A DNA stretch of 64,000 nt from Microbacterium sp. ProA8 (GCF_039905635.1 NZ_CP157000.1:310001-374000); one strand, 5' to 3'. Shown: positions 16,290 to 24,978, counted from the stretch's first letter. Numbers and translations: made by a program. Notes: a model not told the origin generated them from the letters alone.

Positions 16290-18098
16290 TCAGCTGAACG
16301 TGCCCGCCAGTGCGGCGATCGCCTGCGCCAGGTCGGAGTCGGGCGCCGCACCCGACTTGCGCGCGGCGTTGGCCAGCTGGTCGAGGACCGACTGGTCGTT
16401 GCCCTTGGCGGCGAGAGCCTCGGCCTTGTCGAGGTGTCCGCGCACCTCGCTCAGCGCCTTGCCCGTGAGCGTTCCGGCCCGCTCCGCCTGGTCGACGTAC
16501 GAGCGCACGACCGCGAAGCTGGGCGCGTGCACGAGCATCGTCTGCAGCTGGGCGTTGAACTCGCTCTGCTGGATCTCACCGGCCGCGGCGATCTCGTTCG
16601 CCGACATCATCGCGCTCGGCGTGAGCCCGAGCGTCTCGAAGCCGCGGGCGATCTCGCTGCCGAGCACATGGCCGTTGTACCAGTACGTCGACCAGTAGCC
16701 ACCGAGGTTCAAGCCGGTCGCATTCGGCTCGTCGATCGGACCACGGTCGAGGTAGGCGATCTCGACCGGTTTGGCGGTGTCGGTGAAGTCGATCACCGAG
16801 ACGCCGCCCTGGTACCAGGCCTGCACCAGGATGTCGCGACCCGGCACCGGCACGATCGATCCGTTGTGGGCGACGCAGTTCTCCTGGGTCGTCTGCACGG
16901 CCGGGAGCTTGTAGTAGCTCGCGAACTGCAGCTTGCCGTCGACGATGTCGAACAGGGCGTCGGCGCCCCACTGGGGCTGATCGGTCGCGCGGCAGCGCGC
17001 TGACGTGCCGCCGCCCCACTCGTCGGTGAAGATGACCTTGGTGCCGTCGTTGTTGAACGTCGCCGAGTGCCAGTACGAGAAGTTCGGGTCGGAGACCGCG
17101 TCCAGCCGCACCGGGTTCGCCGGGTCGGAGATGTCGATCAGGATGCCGTTGCCCTGGCACGCGCCGGCGGCCAGGCCGATCTCGGGATAGGCCGTGATGT
17201 CGTGGCACGTGTTGGTGTTCGGCACCGGGCCGTAAGGCACGCCCGACGGGTGCAACGTGCCGGTCAGCGTGTTCTGCAGGCCGTTGAAGGCGCCGGTGTC
17301 GGGATCGGCGAAGATCCGCGGCTGGTTCACGATCGCCGCCGTCGCGGGTGCCGCGAGCGGCACCTTGATGACGTCGATCCGCCACTGGGTGGGGTTGCCC
17401 TCCGTGATCGGCGCCTGCGTGTTCGACGACACGTTCTCGCACCCGGCGAGCTCGAGTGGCGAGCGCACGTTCGACGTGCCGGAGTTGTAGATGTAGATGT
17501 TCGCAGGGTCGTCGGGATCGGTGACGAGCGTATGCGTGTGCGATCCGCGGCAGGTCTGCACACCCGGCAACTGCACCGGGTTGTCGATGTCGGTGATGTC
17601 GAAGATGCGCACGCCGCGGAACCGCTCGAGGTTGACGGGGCCGGGTGCTCCCTGCGTGCCGCAGTCGATGCGGCCGCGGGTCTCTTCGACCGACATGAAC
17701 AGCAGGTTCCCGTAGACCGACACGTCACCCTGGCCGCCGGGGCACACGAACGAGTTCCGCAGCGTCGGGGCGCCGGCATCCGTCACGTCGTAGACCTGGA
17801 AGCCGTTGAAGTTGCCGACGACGGCGTGGTCGCCGGTGAAGGCGAGGTCGGAGTTGACGAAGCCGAAGTTGCCCGGAGGGGCGTCGAACGGAGCGACGCG
17901 GGGGAGGCTGGCGAGCAGCTCGATATTGCTCGCGGCGACCTCGGCGTCGAAGTATCCGGGAGCGAGCCCCTCACGGGGGTCGTCCTCGGCGGCTGCGGTG
18001 GCTGCGGTGGCGCTCATCAGCGACGCGCCGAGCAGGAGTGCTCCTGCTGCGGCGAGCGTGCGCTTGCGCCATCGCGTGGGTTGGCGGGTGAACTTCAT
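16290..18098 (-). CDS. secreted LVIVD-repeat protein, paralogue B
   Basis: A 602-residue exported protein closely related along its whole length to the protein encoded at 13480-15264. It has the same signal-peptide style (KRTLAAAGALLLGASLMSAT), the same propeller patches (GGQGDVSVYGNLLFMSVEE, CRGSHTHT, FTDEWGGGTSARCRA) and the same helical tail ending AAPDSDLAQAIAALAGTFS. It differs in an insertion near PPGNFGF and in the central region after CENVSSN. The start is ATG 18096-18098 with GAGGGG upstream. Its function is unknown. The two copies and the DUF305 gene between them look like the result of a local duplication. Confidence 0.9.
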   Translation of the reverse strand: MKFTRQPTRWRKRTLAAAGALLLGASLMSATAATAAAEDDPREGLAPGYFDAEVAASNIELLASLPRVAPFDAPPGNFGFVNSDLAFTGDHAVVGNFNGFQVYDVTDAGAPTLRNSFVCPGGQGDVSVYGNLLFMSVEETRGRIDCGTQGAPGPVNLERFRGVRIFDITDIDNPVQLPGVQTCRGSHTHTLVTDPDDPANIYIYNSGTSNVRSPLELAGCENVSSNTQAPITEGNPTQWRIDVIKVPLAAPATAAIVNQPRIFADPDTGAFNGLQNTLTGTLHPSGVPYGPVPNTNTCHDITAYPEIGLAAGACQGNGILIDISDPANPVRLDAVSDPNFSYWHSATFNNDGTKVIFTDEWGGGTSARCRATDQPQWGADALFDIVDGKLQFASYYKLPAVQTTQENCVAHNGSIVPVPGRDILVQAWYQGGVSVIDFTDTAKPVEIAYLDRGPIDEPNATGLNLGGYWSTYWYNGHVLGSEIARGFETLGLTPSAMMSANEIAAAGEIQQSEFNAQLQTMLVHAPSFAVVRSYVDQAERAGTLTGKALSEVRGHLDKAEALAAKGNDQSVLDQLANAARKSGAAPDSDLAQAIAALAGTFS

Positions 18099-18460
18099 CG
18101 GTCGTGCCCCTCTCACTGCGCTGGAAACGAATGCCTCCGGCAGGAGTCCTCGCGCACGACGACGTGCGAGGGGGCAGGCCCTGGGGGAGGCCGTTGATCG
18201 GAATCTATCGGCTCCCGGCGACGGTGGCTAGGACCGGTTTCACACAATTCCCGTCGGCCTGCCCCGCCCGGCCAAGCGTTCTGCGAACCCGGTCGTCGCC
18301 CGGCTGAGCGTTGTGCTCACCCCGGTGAGCGCTCCTGCGCTCGCTGGCGTATCGCGCGCCGAATGCCCGATCGTCGAGCCTCAGACCGCGATCCTGGCGG
18401 AGTGCACGATGGACGGGCGTACCCCGGGTGGCCGCTTCGGGCGCTCGCTACAGTGAACGC
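18099..18460. other. intergenic region between LVIVD-B and the ACT-domain gene
   Basis: No gene is supported here. It must hold the promoter of LVIVD-B (minus strand). One palindrome, GCTCACC-CC-GGTGAGC at 18315-18330, could be an operator for either gene. The -10 box of the ACT-domain gene lies at the right end. Confidence 0.5.
18449..18454 (+). promoter_or_regulatory. -10 box of the ACT-domain gene
   Basis: TACAGT followed by GAACGC and ATG at 18461, a leaderless arrangement. This is why I reject the longer reading from 18428. Confidence 0.6.
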
Positions 18461-18973
18461 ATGACGACGTTCGTGCTCACCGTGGTCGGCGACGACCGCT
18501 CAGGACTCGTGGCGGCGGTCGCCGACGTCGTCGGAGACCACGGCGGGAACTGGGAGAACAGCCAGCTCGCCGAGCTGTCGGGCGCCTTCGCCGGCATCAT
18601 CGAGGTGTCGGTCCCCGCCGAGCGCGCCGATGAGCTGCGGGCGGCGCTCACGGCCCTCGAGGGTCTGCTCAAGGTCACGGTCCACCCCGGCGCCGCCGAG
18701 CCGCCGCGGGCCCCGTCTCGCCCGCTCACGCTGCAGGTGATCGGCAACGATCATCCCGGCATCGTGCGCGACATCTCCGCCGTGCTGCGCAACCACGACG
18801 TCTCGATCGACCACCTCACGACGCGCACCGCCGAGGCCGCCATGTACGGCGGACGGCTCTTCGAGGCCACGGTCGTCGCCCGGGTTCCGGCATCCGTCGA
18901 TCTCGATGCCCTCACCGGCGAACTCGAGCGCCTCGCCACCGAGATCCAGGTGGACGTCACGCTCGCACCCTGA
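18461..18973 (+). CDS. ACT-domain protein resembling the glycine cleavage repressor GcvR
   Basis: A 170-residue cytoplasmic protein made of two ACT domains. The first starts VLTVVGDDRSGLVAAVADVV (residues about 4-75), the second LTLQVIGNDHPGIVRDISAVL (about 88-165). ACT pairs bind amino acids and control enzymes or regulators. In enterobacteria GcvR has this layout and antagonises GcvA, but no GcvA or gcv gene is nearby, so the name gives only the architecture. It is a single-gene unit with its own leaderless promoter. Confidence 0.85.
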   Translation: MTTFVLTVVGDDRSGLVAAVADVVGDHGGNWENSQLAELSGAFAGIIEVSVPAERADELRAALTALEGLLKVTVHPGAAEPPRAPSRPLTLQVIGNDHPGIVRDISAVLRNHDVSIDHLTTRTAEAAMYGGRLFEATVVARVPASVDLDALTGELERLATEIQVDVTLAP

Positions 18974-19084
18974 GCCGGCGTCCGGCCCTCGGAGCCCGCT
19001 CGCCTTCAGGCTGCGCGGACCGGTCAGGCCCGTGCAAGCGTCAGCAAACGCCAGGCCCGTCTAAACGTCAGGCCCGTCTGAACA

Positions 19085-22000
19085 TCAGGCGAGGTCGCGC
19101 AACCGCGCGGCGAGACCGGTGCCGTCGCCCGCCCGCCGCTCGTAGCCGACGGCGATGATGAGCAGCACCGCGCCGACGACCGACAGGGTGATCCACCAGG
19201 GCATCGCCTCGATGCCGCGGCCGATCTGCACCATGAACGCGAGCAGGTTCTCGATCGGCAGCACGACGATGCCGATGAGGAACGGCGCGGCGAGGCGCTG
19301 GGTGGCGCCGACGAGGATCGCCACGAGTGCGATCGCCATGACGAGGATCGCGCGCCACGTGCGGGGGTCGGTGTAGGTCGCGGCGACCGAGGCGCTCAGC
19401 ATCGTCACGAGCCCGGGCGCGAGCAGCGGCCACGATCCGGTCCAGCCCGCGGGCCATGCGGTGAGGGACCTGATCGGCGCCTCCACCGCCGGCCGGCGCA
19501 GCGCGATCGCGCCGGCGGTGAGGAGGAACAGCCCGAGGGGCAGCGAGAACCATTCGACGCGCAGGTCGCGGGGGCTCCACGCGACCACCGCCGTCACGAA
19601 CGACACGGCGAACAGGAACCACACCGGCGGCAGCCCCGTCGGCCCGCGCAGGCCGCGAGCCGCGACCGCCACCATCAGCGTCAGGAAGCCGAGCAGCAGC
19701 GCCCACATGGTCCAGACGACGAACCAGTCCCGTTCGATCGCCGGCCAGGTCGCCACCCCCAGGATCAGGACGGCCGGAGCCCCGAGCCATCGCGTGTCGG
19801 CGAGCAACGACCCCTGGGGCGCGCTTCGGCGCAGGGCGCGCGCGGCGCTCGCCGCAGCCCCGCCGCCGATCAGGCCGAACGCCAGCGCCGCCACGATGGC
19901 CGGGTCGGTGGGCGCGGCATCGAGGCCGGCGCTCCACCGCACGCCTTGCACCGCCGCCGCCGTCGCGGCCAGGATCGCGACGCCGAGCGTCGGGGCGCGC
20001 AGCGCACGGAGCCGGCGCACGCGGGGAGTGGACGCGCGTGTGACGATGACGGATGCCGCCACCAGCGCCCACGCGGCGGCCACCAGCGCGTATGCCCGGG
20101 CGGGGAAGCCGGACTCGATCGACAGCGCCGGGATCACGGCATCCGTCCGGTCGAGGGCCAGCGCGACCAGCACCGGCACCACCGCGATCGCCAGCCCGGC
20201 GGTGTACATGCCCACCGCGCGGCGACCGCGCGCCGTGAGCACCGCGGCGACGACCGCGGCGCCGAGCGCCGGCGGCAGCAGGTAGGGCTCGAGCCCCGTG
20301 ACGCCGGCGATGCCCCAGGCGCTCCACAGCGCGCCGGTGAACGCCGCGCCCGCGAGCGGCCACGCGTAGCGGCGCGGCGCGGTGAGGGCGGTCGCGGTGA
20401 ACCCGACGCCCAGGATCACGAGCACGAGCAGGGTCGTCGGCAGCCCGGCCGACGTCCGGACGAGCGAGAGTGCGACGGCGATCGCCGCGGTGAGAAGAGC
20501 GGATGCCTCGACAGCCAGCCCTGCGGCGTGCGCCTGGGCGTGCGGCAGGCGCCGGTTGAGCGCACCGCCGATCAGGTCGGCCGACGTGAGTACTCCGGCG
20601 ACGATCGCGGCGATGACCGGGAGCACGACCGGCGAACCGCTCATCGGCAGGAGCTGCGCGCCAAGGCAGACCGCCACCACTGCGACGGCGGGCACGAGCG
20701 TCGCGGCGGCGAACGTGCGCACGACGACCCCGAGACCCTCGCGCGTCGTGGTGACCAGGGTGAGCGCCAGGCCGAAGATCACGGCGGTCGACAGCGCCGT
20801 CCAGCCGCTGCGCTCGAACACCACCTGCAGCACGCCGATCGCGAAGGGCACCGCCGTCACGACGAGCACGGCGTACCACTCGCGCGAGGGCACGCGTCGG
20901 GCGAACGTCACCGCGATGGCGACCGCGCCCGCGGCGCAGGTGGTGAGGCACACCACGATGAGGGGATCCGCGCCCGCCTGGGCGAGTGCGGTGGCGAGCA
21001 CCACCAGCGCGTACGCGAAGCCGACGCCGACGTGCACGAACCGTGCCCCGCGCGGCACAGTGAGAGCGAGCACGCCGATCGACGCGACGACGGCGGCGCC
21101 GGCCCAGACGGTGAGGTCGTCCTCCCGCCACGACAGCACCGCCGCGAACACCACCGCCGCGTGCGCGCCGGCGACGAGCGGCATGCGCACGGCGGCCGAG
21201 GCGCCTCGCAGCGCGGTCGTGACGACCGCACCCGCGATCACCGCGGCGGCGAGGCCGAGCGCGACGCGCGCCCACACCTCGAGCCCCGGCAGCGACAGCA
21301 CCGTGAGGAAGGCGAGCACCGCGTACCAGGCGCCGAGGAACCCGAGCCATCGCGTGCCGAGCGGCTGCGGCATCCGTTCCCCGGCGAGGTCTGATGCGAG
21401 CGAGGTGCCACCCAACGCGTCGTCGACGGGTACGGCGATTCCGGCACCCGACACCGCCGGGGTGTGGGGCGTGCCGGGCGCATTCGGGGCGTGCGCCGCG
21501 CGCCCCGAATGCACGGTGTGCGCCCCAAACCTGTGGGGAGTGGATGCCGCGACATCGGCTGCGGCCGTGGGCGCGTAGTCGCGCCAAGTGAGGGCGGCGA
21601 ACGAGGCGAGCGACAGGGCGAGGGCCGCGAGTCCCGTCGTCAGTCCGATCGCGTTGCCGGGCAGCAGGAACATGCGATCGGTGGACGGGCTCGCGAGGGC
21701 GCCGGCGAGCGACAGCAGCGCCGTGAGCGTCGGGATGACGGCGATCACCGCGACGACGGCGACCGCGCCGCTGAACAGGGCTCCGCGTGCGACGACGCGA
21801 TGAAGCGGCGTGGCCGCGCCGACGGCGACGAGTCCGATGCCGGCGGCGGCAGGGAACGCCGCGAACCACGTGCCGACTCCGAGCGGCGGCATGGCGATGG
21901 GCAGCACCGTCGTCGCGCCGACGAGCGCGGCGCCCGCGACGCCGCTCCACAGCTGTCCCGCGGGGTGGTGCGCCGAAGCGACGGCGATCGCCGCGATCGA

Positions 22001-22996
22001 GACCAGGGTGGCGCTCGCCAGGTACGCGGTCGGCACGGCGGTGGCGGCCTCCGTCCCCCACACCGTGACCAGCGCGGCGGCCGCGAAGCCGAACTGCGCG
22101 ACCGTCAGTGCCGTGCGCTCGGCCCTGAGCGGGCCGGCGAAGCCCGCGGATCCGCGCGCGGCGAAGGCCACCAGCGCACTCGCGGCCGCGGCCGACGTGA
22201 GCCAGCCCGCGGTCGTGGCGAGCGCCGAGCCCGCCCCGAGGGCGAGCAGGAGCGGAACGAACGAGAGCGCGAGCAGGCCGGTCCAGAGCCAGGCACGGAT
22301 GCCGGCCCGCGGGCCGAGCGCCGCCAGCGCGCCGCCCGCGATCAACGTCGCGAGCGCGGTGAACACCCAGCCGTTCGACTCCGGGGGCAGGAGCGGAAGC
22401 GCCGCGGTCACCGTGAGCGCCAGGAAGACGACGCCGAGCGAGCCGATCGCCTCGGCCGAGAACCGCAGCCGCCGGCGAGCCAGCAGTGCCGAGCCGCCGA
22501 GGAACGCCGCCGCGATCGTGCCGACGATCGCCGCTCGCGGCCATGGGTCGGCGAGATCGGGGTTGAAGAACGTGAACACCACGGCGGCGACGGCCACGAG
22601 CGCCGCCCCGGCGACCGCGAGAACGGACTGCACCGTCGCGGATGCCCGTGCTGCGACCGCGTCGCCGGGGCCGCGCGACGGCGCGACCACGGAGGCTGCG
22701 TGCTGCGGCGCGGTGCCCGCTGCTTCGGCGGCGGCGCTCGCCGGCGCAGAGATCGGGACGAGGGGCACCTGCTCGAGCAGAGCCTGTCGCGCCCGCAGTG
22801 CGTCGGCGGCGTTCCGAGAGGCCAGCCAGAGGTCGCGGCCGATGGCGCCGGCGAAGTCCGCACCGCAGGCGGGGCAGCGCTGGTCGTCGACGATCCCCGT
22901 GGCGCAGACCGGGCAGCGCGCGACGTCGAGCAGCTCGGCGATCGCCGTGTCGCTCCAGGCGTGCGTGCGCGGCGCGCTCGCCGTTGCGGCAGTCAC
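19085..22996 (-). CDS. very large polytopic membrane protein with N-terminal zinc ribbon (SCO7613-like)
   Basis: A 1303-residue protein. Residues 28-44 hold a zinc ribbon with C28, C31, C41 and C44 (RCPVCATGIVDDQRCPACGA). After a Ser/Ala-rich linker come several tens of hydrophobic segments up to the C-terminus, largely Ala/Val/Leu repeats with short polar loops. Streptomyces homologues are named only after SCO7613, and the function is unknown. The GTG start overlaps the stop of the XRE regulator by four bases, so it is translated with it. Possible roles in envelope lipid or polymer metabolism are not supported by any motif I can see. Confidence 0.85.
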   Translation of the reverse strand: MTAATASAPRTHAWSDTAIAELLDVARCPVCATGIVDDQRCPACGADFAGAIGRDLWLASRNAADALRARQALLEQVPLVPISAPASAAAEAAGTAPQHAASVVAPSRGPGDAVAARASATVQSVLAVAGAALVAVAAVVFTFFNPDLADPWPRAAIVGTIAAAFLGGSALLARRRLRFSAEAIGSLGVVFLALTVTAALPLLPPESNGWVFTALATLIAGGALAALGPRAGIRAWLWTGLLALSFVPLLLALGAGSALATTAGWLTSAAAASALVAFAARGSAGFAGPLRAERTALTVAQFGFAAAALVTVWGTEAATAVPTAYLASATLVSIAAIAVASAHHPAGQLWSGVAGAALVGATTVLPIAMPPLGVGTWFAAFPAAAGIGLVAVGAATPLHRVVARGALFSGAVAVVAVIAVIPTLTALLSLAGALASPSTDRMFLLPGNAIGLTTGLAALALSLASFAALTWRDYAPTAAADVAASTPHRFGAHTVHSGRAAHAPNAPGTPHTPAVSGAGIAVPVDDALGGTSLASDLAGERMPQPLGTRWLGFLGAWYAVLAFLTVLSLPGLEVWARVALGLAAAVIAGAVVTTALRGASAAVRMPLVAGAHAAVVFAAVLSWREDDLTVWAGAAVVASIGVLALTVPRGARFVHVGVGFAYALVVLATALAQAGADPLIVVCLTTCAAGAVAIAVTFARRVPSREWYAVLVVTAVPFAIGVLQVVFERSGWTALSTAVIFGLALTLVTTTREGLGVVVRTFAAATLVPAVAVVAVCLGAQLLPMSGSPVVLPVIAAIVAGVLTSADLIGGALNRRLPHAQAHAAGLAVEASALLTAAIAVALSLVRTSAGLPTTLLVLVILGVGFTATALTAPRRYAWPLAGAAFTGALWSAWGIAGVTGLEPYLLPPALGAAVVAAVLTARGRRAVGMYTAGLAIAVVPVLVALALDRTDAVIPALSIESGFPARAYALVAAAWALVAASVIVTRASTPRVRRLRALRAPTLGVAILAATAAAVQGVRWSAGLDAAPTDPAIVAALAFGLIGGGAAASAARALRRSAPQGSLLADTRWLGAPAVLILGVATWPAIERDWFVVWTMWALLLGFLTLMVAVAARGLRGPTGLPPVWFLFAVSFVTAVVAWSPRDLRVEWFSLPLGLFLLTAGAIALRRPAVEAPIRSLTAWPAGWTGSWPLLAPGLVTMLSASVAATYTDPRTWRAILVMAIALVAILVGATQRLAAPFLIGIVVLPIENLLAFMVQIGRGIEAMPWWITLSVVGAVLLIIAVGYERRAGDGTGLAARLRDLA

Positions 22997-23238
22997 GCGT
23001 CACCCTCTCTCGCCGCAATCGCGGCGGGATGGTCGTCGGGCACCCACTCGAGGATGTCGCCCGGCTGACAATCCAGCACTCGGCAGATCGCGTCGAGGGT
23101 CGTGAAGCGCACCGCCTTCGCGCGCCCGTTCTTGAGCACCGAGACGTTGGCGGGGGTGATGTCGATCGCCGCCGCGAAGTCGGTGACCGACATCTTCTTC
23201 TTCGCCAGCTGCACGTCGAGGGTGATGATGATCGGCAT
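22993..23238 (-). CDS. small XRE-family HTH regulator (YozG-like)
   Basis: An 81-residue DNA-binding protein that is almost entirely one helix-turn-helix. The helices are LAKKKMSVTDFAAAIDIT, PANVSVLKNGRAKAVRF and TTLDAICRVLDCQPGDIL, followed by a short tail. The last motif is typical of the small YozG/XRE regulators that sit beside DUF2975 membrane proteins. GGAGGTGG precedes the ATG, which overlaps the DUF2975 stop by one base (TGATG). It probably controls its own operon through the repeats at 23720-23754, with the membrane partner as sensor; that is inference. Confidence 0.9.
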   Translation of the reverse strand: MPIIITLDVQLAKKKMSVTDFAAAIDITPANVSVLKNGRAKAVRFTTLDAICRVLDCQPGDILEWVPDDHPAAIAAREGDA

Positions 23239-23714
23239 CAGACCACCTCCGAGAGATCGTGCTCAAGCTGCGACGCCTTGCGCAGCAGCCCGCGCAGCAC
23301 GACGAGCAGGAGTGAGAGCCCCGCGCCCACCACGATGCCGAGCAGGCACAGCAGCACGATCGACGGCGATCCCGCCGGGGCGGTGATCAGGAAGCCGAGG
23401 GTCGTGACGACGAGCACTGTGGCAAACACGACGGCCCAGAGGCTCACATCCACCCAGACGAACGCGCGCGGCGTGAAGATGCTGTCCGCCCGCACGAGGG
23501 TCAGCAGCCGCCAGACGCAGACGAGCACCACCTGGGCGCAGAGGGTGAAGACCACGCCGATGACGATTCCGGGCACCTCGAGGTAGGCGAGGTACGGGTA
23601 CATTCCGGCGAGCGATCGCGCCATTCCCGGCAGCACCACCACCTGGCAGAGCAGCAGCAGGCCGATCAGCACGGCGATGATCGCCTTCAGGACGACGATC
23701 GTGGTGGGGCGCAT
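23238..23714 (-). CDS. DUF2975 four-helix membrane protein
   Basis: A 158-residue protein with four hydrophobic segments (IIAVLIGLLLLCQVVVLPG, VVFTLCAQVVLVCVWRLLTL, WAVVFATVLVVTTLGFL, IVLLCLLGIVVGAGLSLLLV). The stretch RADSIFTPRAFVWVDVSLWA between segments two and three is typical of DUF2975. The family regularly forms two-gene modules with a small XRE regulator, and here that regulator follows with a one-base overlap. I start at ATG 23712-23714 rather than the longer reading, whose extra residues are encoded by the operator repeats. Confidence 0.85.
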   Translation of the reverse strand: MRPTTIVVLKAIIAVLIGLLLLCQVVVLPGMARSLAGMYPYLAYLEVPGIVIGVVFTLCAQVVLVCVWRLLTLVRADSIFTPRAFVWVDVSLWAVVFATVLVVTTLGFLITAPAGSPSIVLLCLLGIVVGAGLSLLLVVLRGLLRKASQLEHDLSEVV

Positions 23715-23719
23715 CGCAA

Positions 23720-23754
23720 ACCTATCGATAAACGGCAAGGACCTATCGACAAAC
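23720..23754. promoter_or_regulatory. two direct 14 bp repeats with 21 bp period, likely operator of the DUF2975-XRE operon
   Basis: ACCTATCGATAAAC at 23720-23733 and ACCTATCGACAAAC at 23741-23754, both just upstream of the operon start. The 21-base period puts both on one face of the helix, as expected for tandem binding of a small XRE dimer. A TATTGT sequence at 23753-23758 (minus strand) could be the -10 box, which would place the repeats over the transcription start. Confidence 0.6.
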
Positions 23755-23843
23755 AATAGCCCTGGCATCCGTCTTCGGCGCAAGAGGGAACCCTGAGAAG
23801 CGCCTGGCAACCGCCGGGGTGGCCGGCCGGGGGCGTGCGGGAG

Positions 23844-23849
23844 TAACGT
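23844..23849 (+). promoter_or_regulatory. -10 box of the RibD-like reductase gene
   Basis: TAACGT, eight bases before GTG at 23858. The GGAGG between them is too close to the start to act as a normal ribosome binding site. Confidence 0.45.
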
Positions 23850-23857
23850 GCGGAGGC

Positions 23858-24439
23858 GTGGGCTCCCTGATCTACTTCAACTCCGCGTCGCTCGACGGCT
23901 ACATCGCCGGTCCCGACGGGCGGTGGGACTGGGCGACCCCCGACGCCGAGGTGCACTCGTTCGTCAACGAGCTCATGGCTCCCGCGACCACGCACCTGCT
24001 CGGGCGCCGCGTGTACGAGGTCATGAAGGTGTGGGACGAATTCGCGCTCGAGGAGCTGTCTCCTGCCGAGCGCGAGTTCGCGCTGCAGTGGCGCGACGTC
24101 GACAAGGTCGTCTACTCCCGGTCTCTCGAGTCCGTGTCGACCGACCGCACCGAGCTGCGCTCGCACTTCGACCCCGCCGAGGTTCGGGCGATGACGGATG
24201 CCTCGTCCTCCCCGATCGCGATCGGCGGCGGCGAGCTCGCCTCGGCGGCGGCACGCGCCGGCGTGCTCGACGAGGTGCACATCATCGTGGCACCGGCGGT
24301 GGTCGGCGGCGGCATCCGCTTCCTCGACGAAGGGCTGCGGCTCGATCTGGAGCTCTTCGACGAGCGCCGCTTCGCGAACGGCTCGGTGTACCTCGGCTAC
24401 CGCGTGCGGCGGGGAAATGAAGAAACCCCCTCCATGTAG
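23858..24439 (+). CDS. dihydrofolate reductase-family (RibD C-terminal-like) protein
   Basis: A 193-residue cytoplasmic protein with the RibD-C/DHFR fold. The substrate-site stretch is IYFNSASLDGYIAGPDG, and THLLGRRVYEVM and SPIAIGGGELASAA form the NADPH-binding face. HIIVAPAVVGGGIRFLDEG is the usual closing motif. Members reduce unknown substrates with NADPH; this is not a true folA. The GTG start follows a TAACGT box. The last five codons overlap the left arm of the terminator serving the convergent tRNA cluster. Confidence 0.85.
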   Translation: MGSLIYFNSASLDGYIAGPDGRWDWATPDAEVHSFVNELMAPATTHLLGRRVYEVMKVWDEFALEELSPAEREFALQWRDVDKVVYSRSLESVSTDRTELRSHFDPAEVRAMTDASSSPIAIGGGELASAAARAGVLDEVHIIVAPAVVGGGIRFLDEGLRLDLELFDERRFANGSVYLGYRVRRGNEETPSM

Positions 24440-24457
24440 AAGCTAGGAGAGGGTTTC
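24422..24457 (-). terminator. terminator of the tRNA cluster, overlapping the reductase 3' end
   Basis: Arms GAAACCCCCTCC (24422-24433) and GGAGAGGGTTTC (24446-24457) pair with one mismatch around a 12-base loop. On the minus strand the stem is followed by TTCATTT. The left arm lies inside the last codons of the convergent reductase gene. Confidence 0.65.
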
Positions 24458-24459
24458 AG

Positions 24460-24532
24460 TGGCTCCGACGGGCGTCGATCCCGTGACCTCACGATTTTCA
24501 GTCGTGCGCTCTACCAACTGAGCTACAGAGCC
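24460..24532 (-). tRNA. tRNA-Phe (GAA)
   Basis: 73 bases on the minus strand. The acceptor arms GGCTCTG and CGGAGCC pair (one G-T), the D-arm has AGCTCAGTTGGTAGAGC, the anticodon loop is CTGAAAA with anticodon GAA, and the T-arm contains GGGATCGACGCCC. The 3' CCA is not encoded. Confidence 0.95.
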
Positions 24533-24591
24533 GCGCGGCATCCGTGCGAGGAATACTCCTCTATACAAGACCTGCCGCGTCCTAGACGAAA

Positions 24592-24613
24592 GGCCCTCTT
24601 CGAAAAAAGGGCC
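24592..24613 (-). terminator. weak hairpin between tRNA-Asp and tRNA-Phe
   Basis: GGCCC and GGGCC flank a 12-base loop containing six T on the minus strand, with TTT after the stem. It may be a partial terminator or processing site. Only five pairs are certain. Confidence 0.3.
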
Positions 24614-24625
24614 CGTCGCTCGGAG

Positions 24626-24699
24626 CGACCCTGACGGGACTTGAACCCGCGACCTCCGCCGTGACAGGGCGGCACGCTAACCAACTGCGCTACAGGGCC
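24626..24699 (-). tRNA. tRNA-Asp (GTC)
   Basis: 74 bases on the minus strand. Acceptor arms GGCCCTG and CAGGGTC, the anticodon stem CCGCC/GGCGG encloses CTGTCAC with anticodon GTC, and the T-arm has CGGGTTCAAGTCCCG. The discriminator base is G, as expected for Asp. Confidence 0.95.
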
Positions 24700-24719
24700 A
24701 TGCTTTTTAATTGTGGGAG

Positions 24720-24792
24720 TGACCCCAACGGGATTCGAACCCGTGCTACCGCCGTGAAAGGGCGGCGTCCTAGGCCGCTAAACGATGGGGCC
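24720..24792 (-). tRNA. tRNA-Glu (TTC)
   Basis: 73 bases on the minus strand. Acceptor arms GGCCCCA and TGGGGTC, the anticodon stem CCGCC/GGCGG encloses CTTTCAC with anticodon TTC, and the T-arm has CGGGTTCGAATCCCG. It is first in the Glu-Asp-Phe cluster, an order common in actinobacteria. Confidence 0.95.
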
Positions 24793-24950
24793 GGGTGAAC
24801 CCTGGGGCTCACTGCCGAGGACCAAGCATACGTAATGACTGGGCAAAACGCCAATCGAGCGCGTGGCGCTCTTGTGGATCGAGCGATCCGGGCGCACACT
24901 GGCCGGGTGGCCGCTGCCCGAGGCGGCGGTCGCTCTGCGCCACTGGGGGT

Positions 24951-24978
24951 TTGCGCATGTTACTGATGTTGCTAGTGT
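24951..24978 (+). promoter_or_regulatory. possible promoter of the M23 peptidase gene
   Basis: TTGCGC at 24951-24956 and TAGTGT at 24973-24978 with a 16-base spacer. The predicted 5' leader is only about 25-30 bases, too short for a riboswitch. Confidence 0.4.

Noticed and set aside
19021-19084. Short repeats of CAGGCCCGT just after the giant membrane protein gene
   Set aside because: Three imperfect copies at uneven spacing with no hairpin or known function. Too weak to list as a repeat feature.
19068-23018. 1316-codon minus-strand frame alongside the giant membrane protein
   Set aside because: Its product is dominated by Arg and Ala without hydrophobic segments. The frame at 19085-22996 has the zinc ribbon, membrane segments and GTGA coupling.
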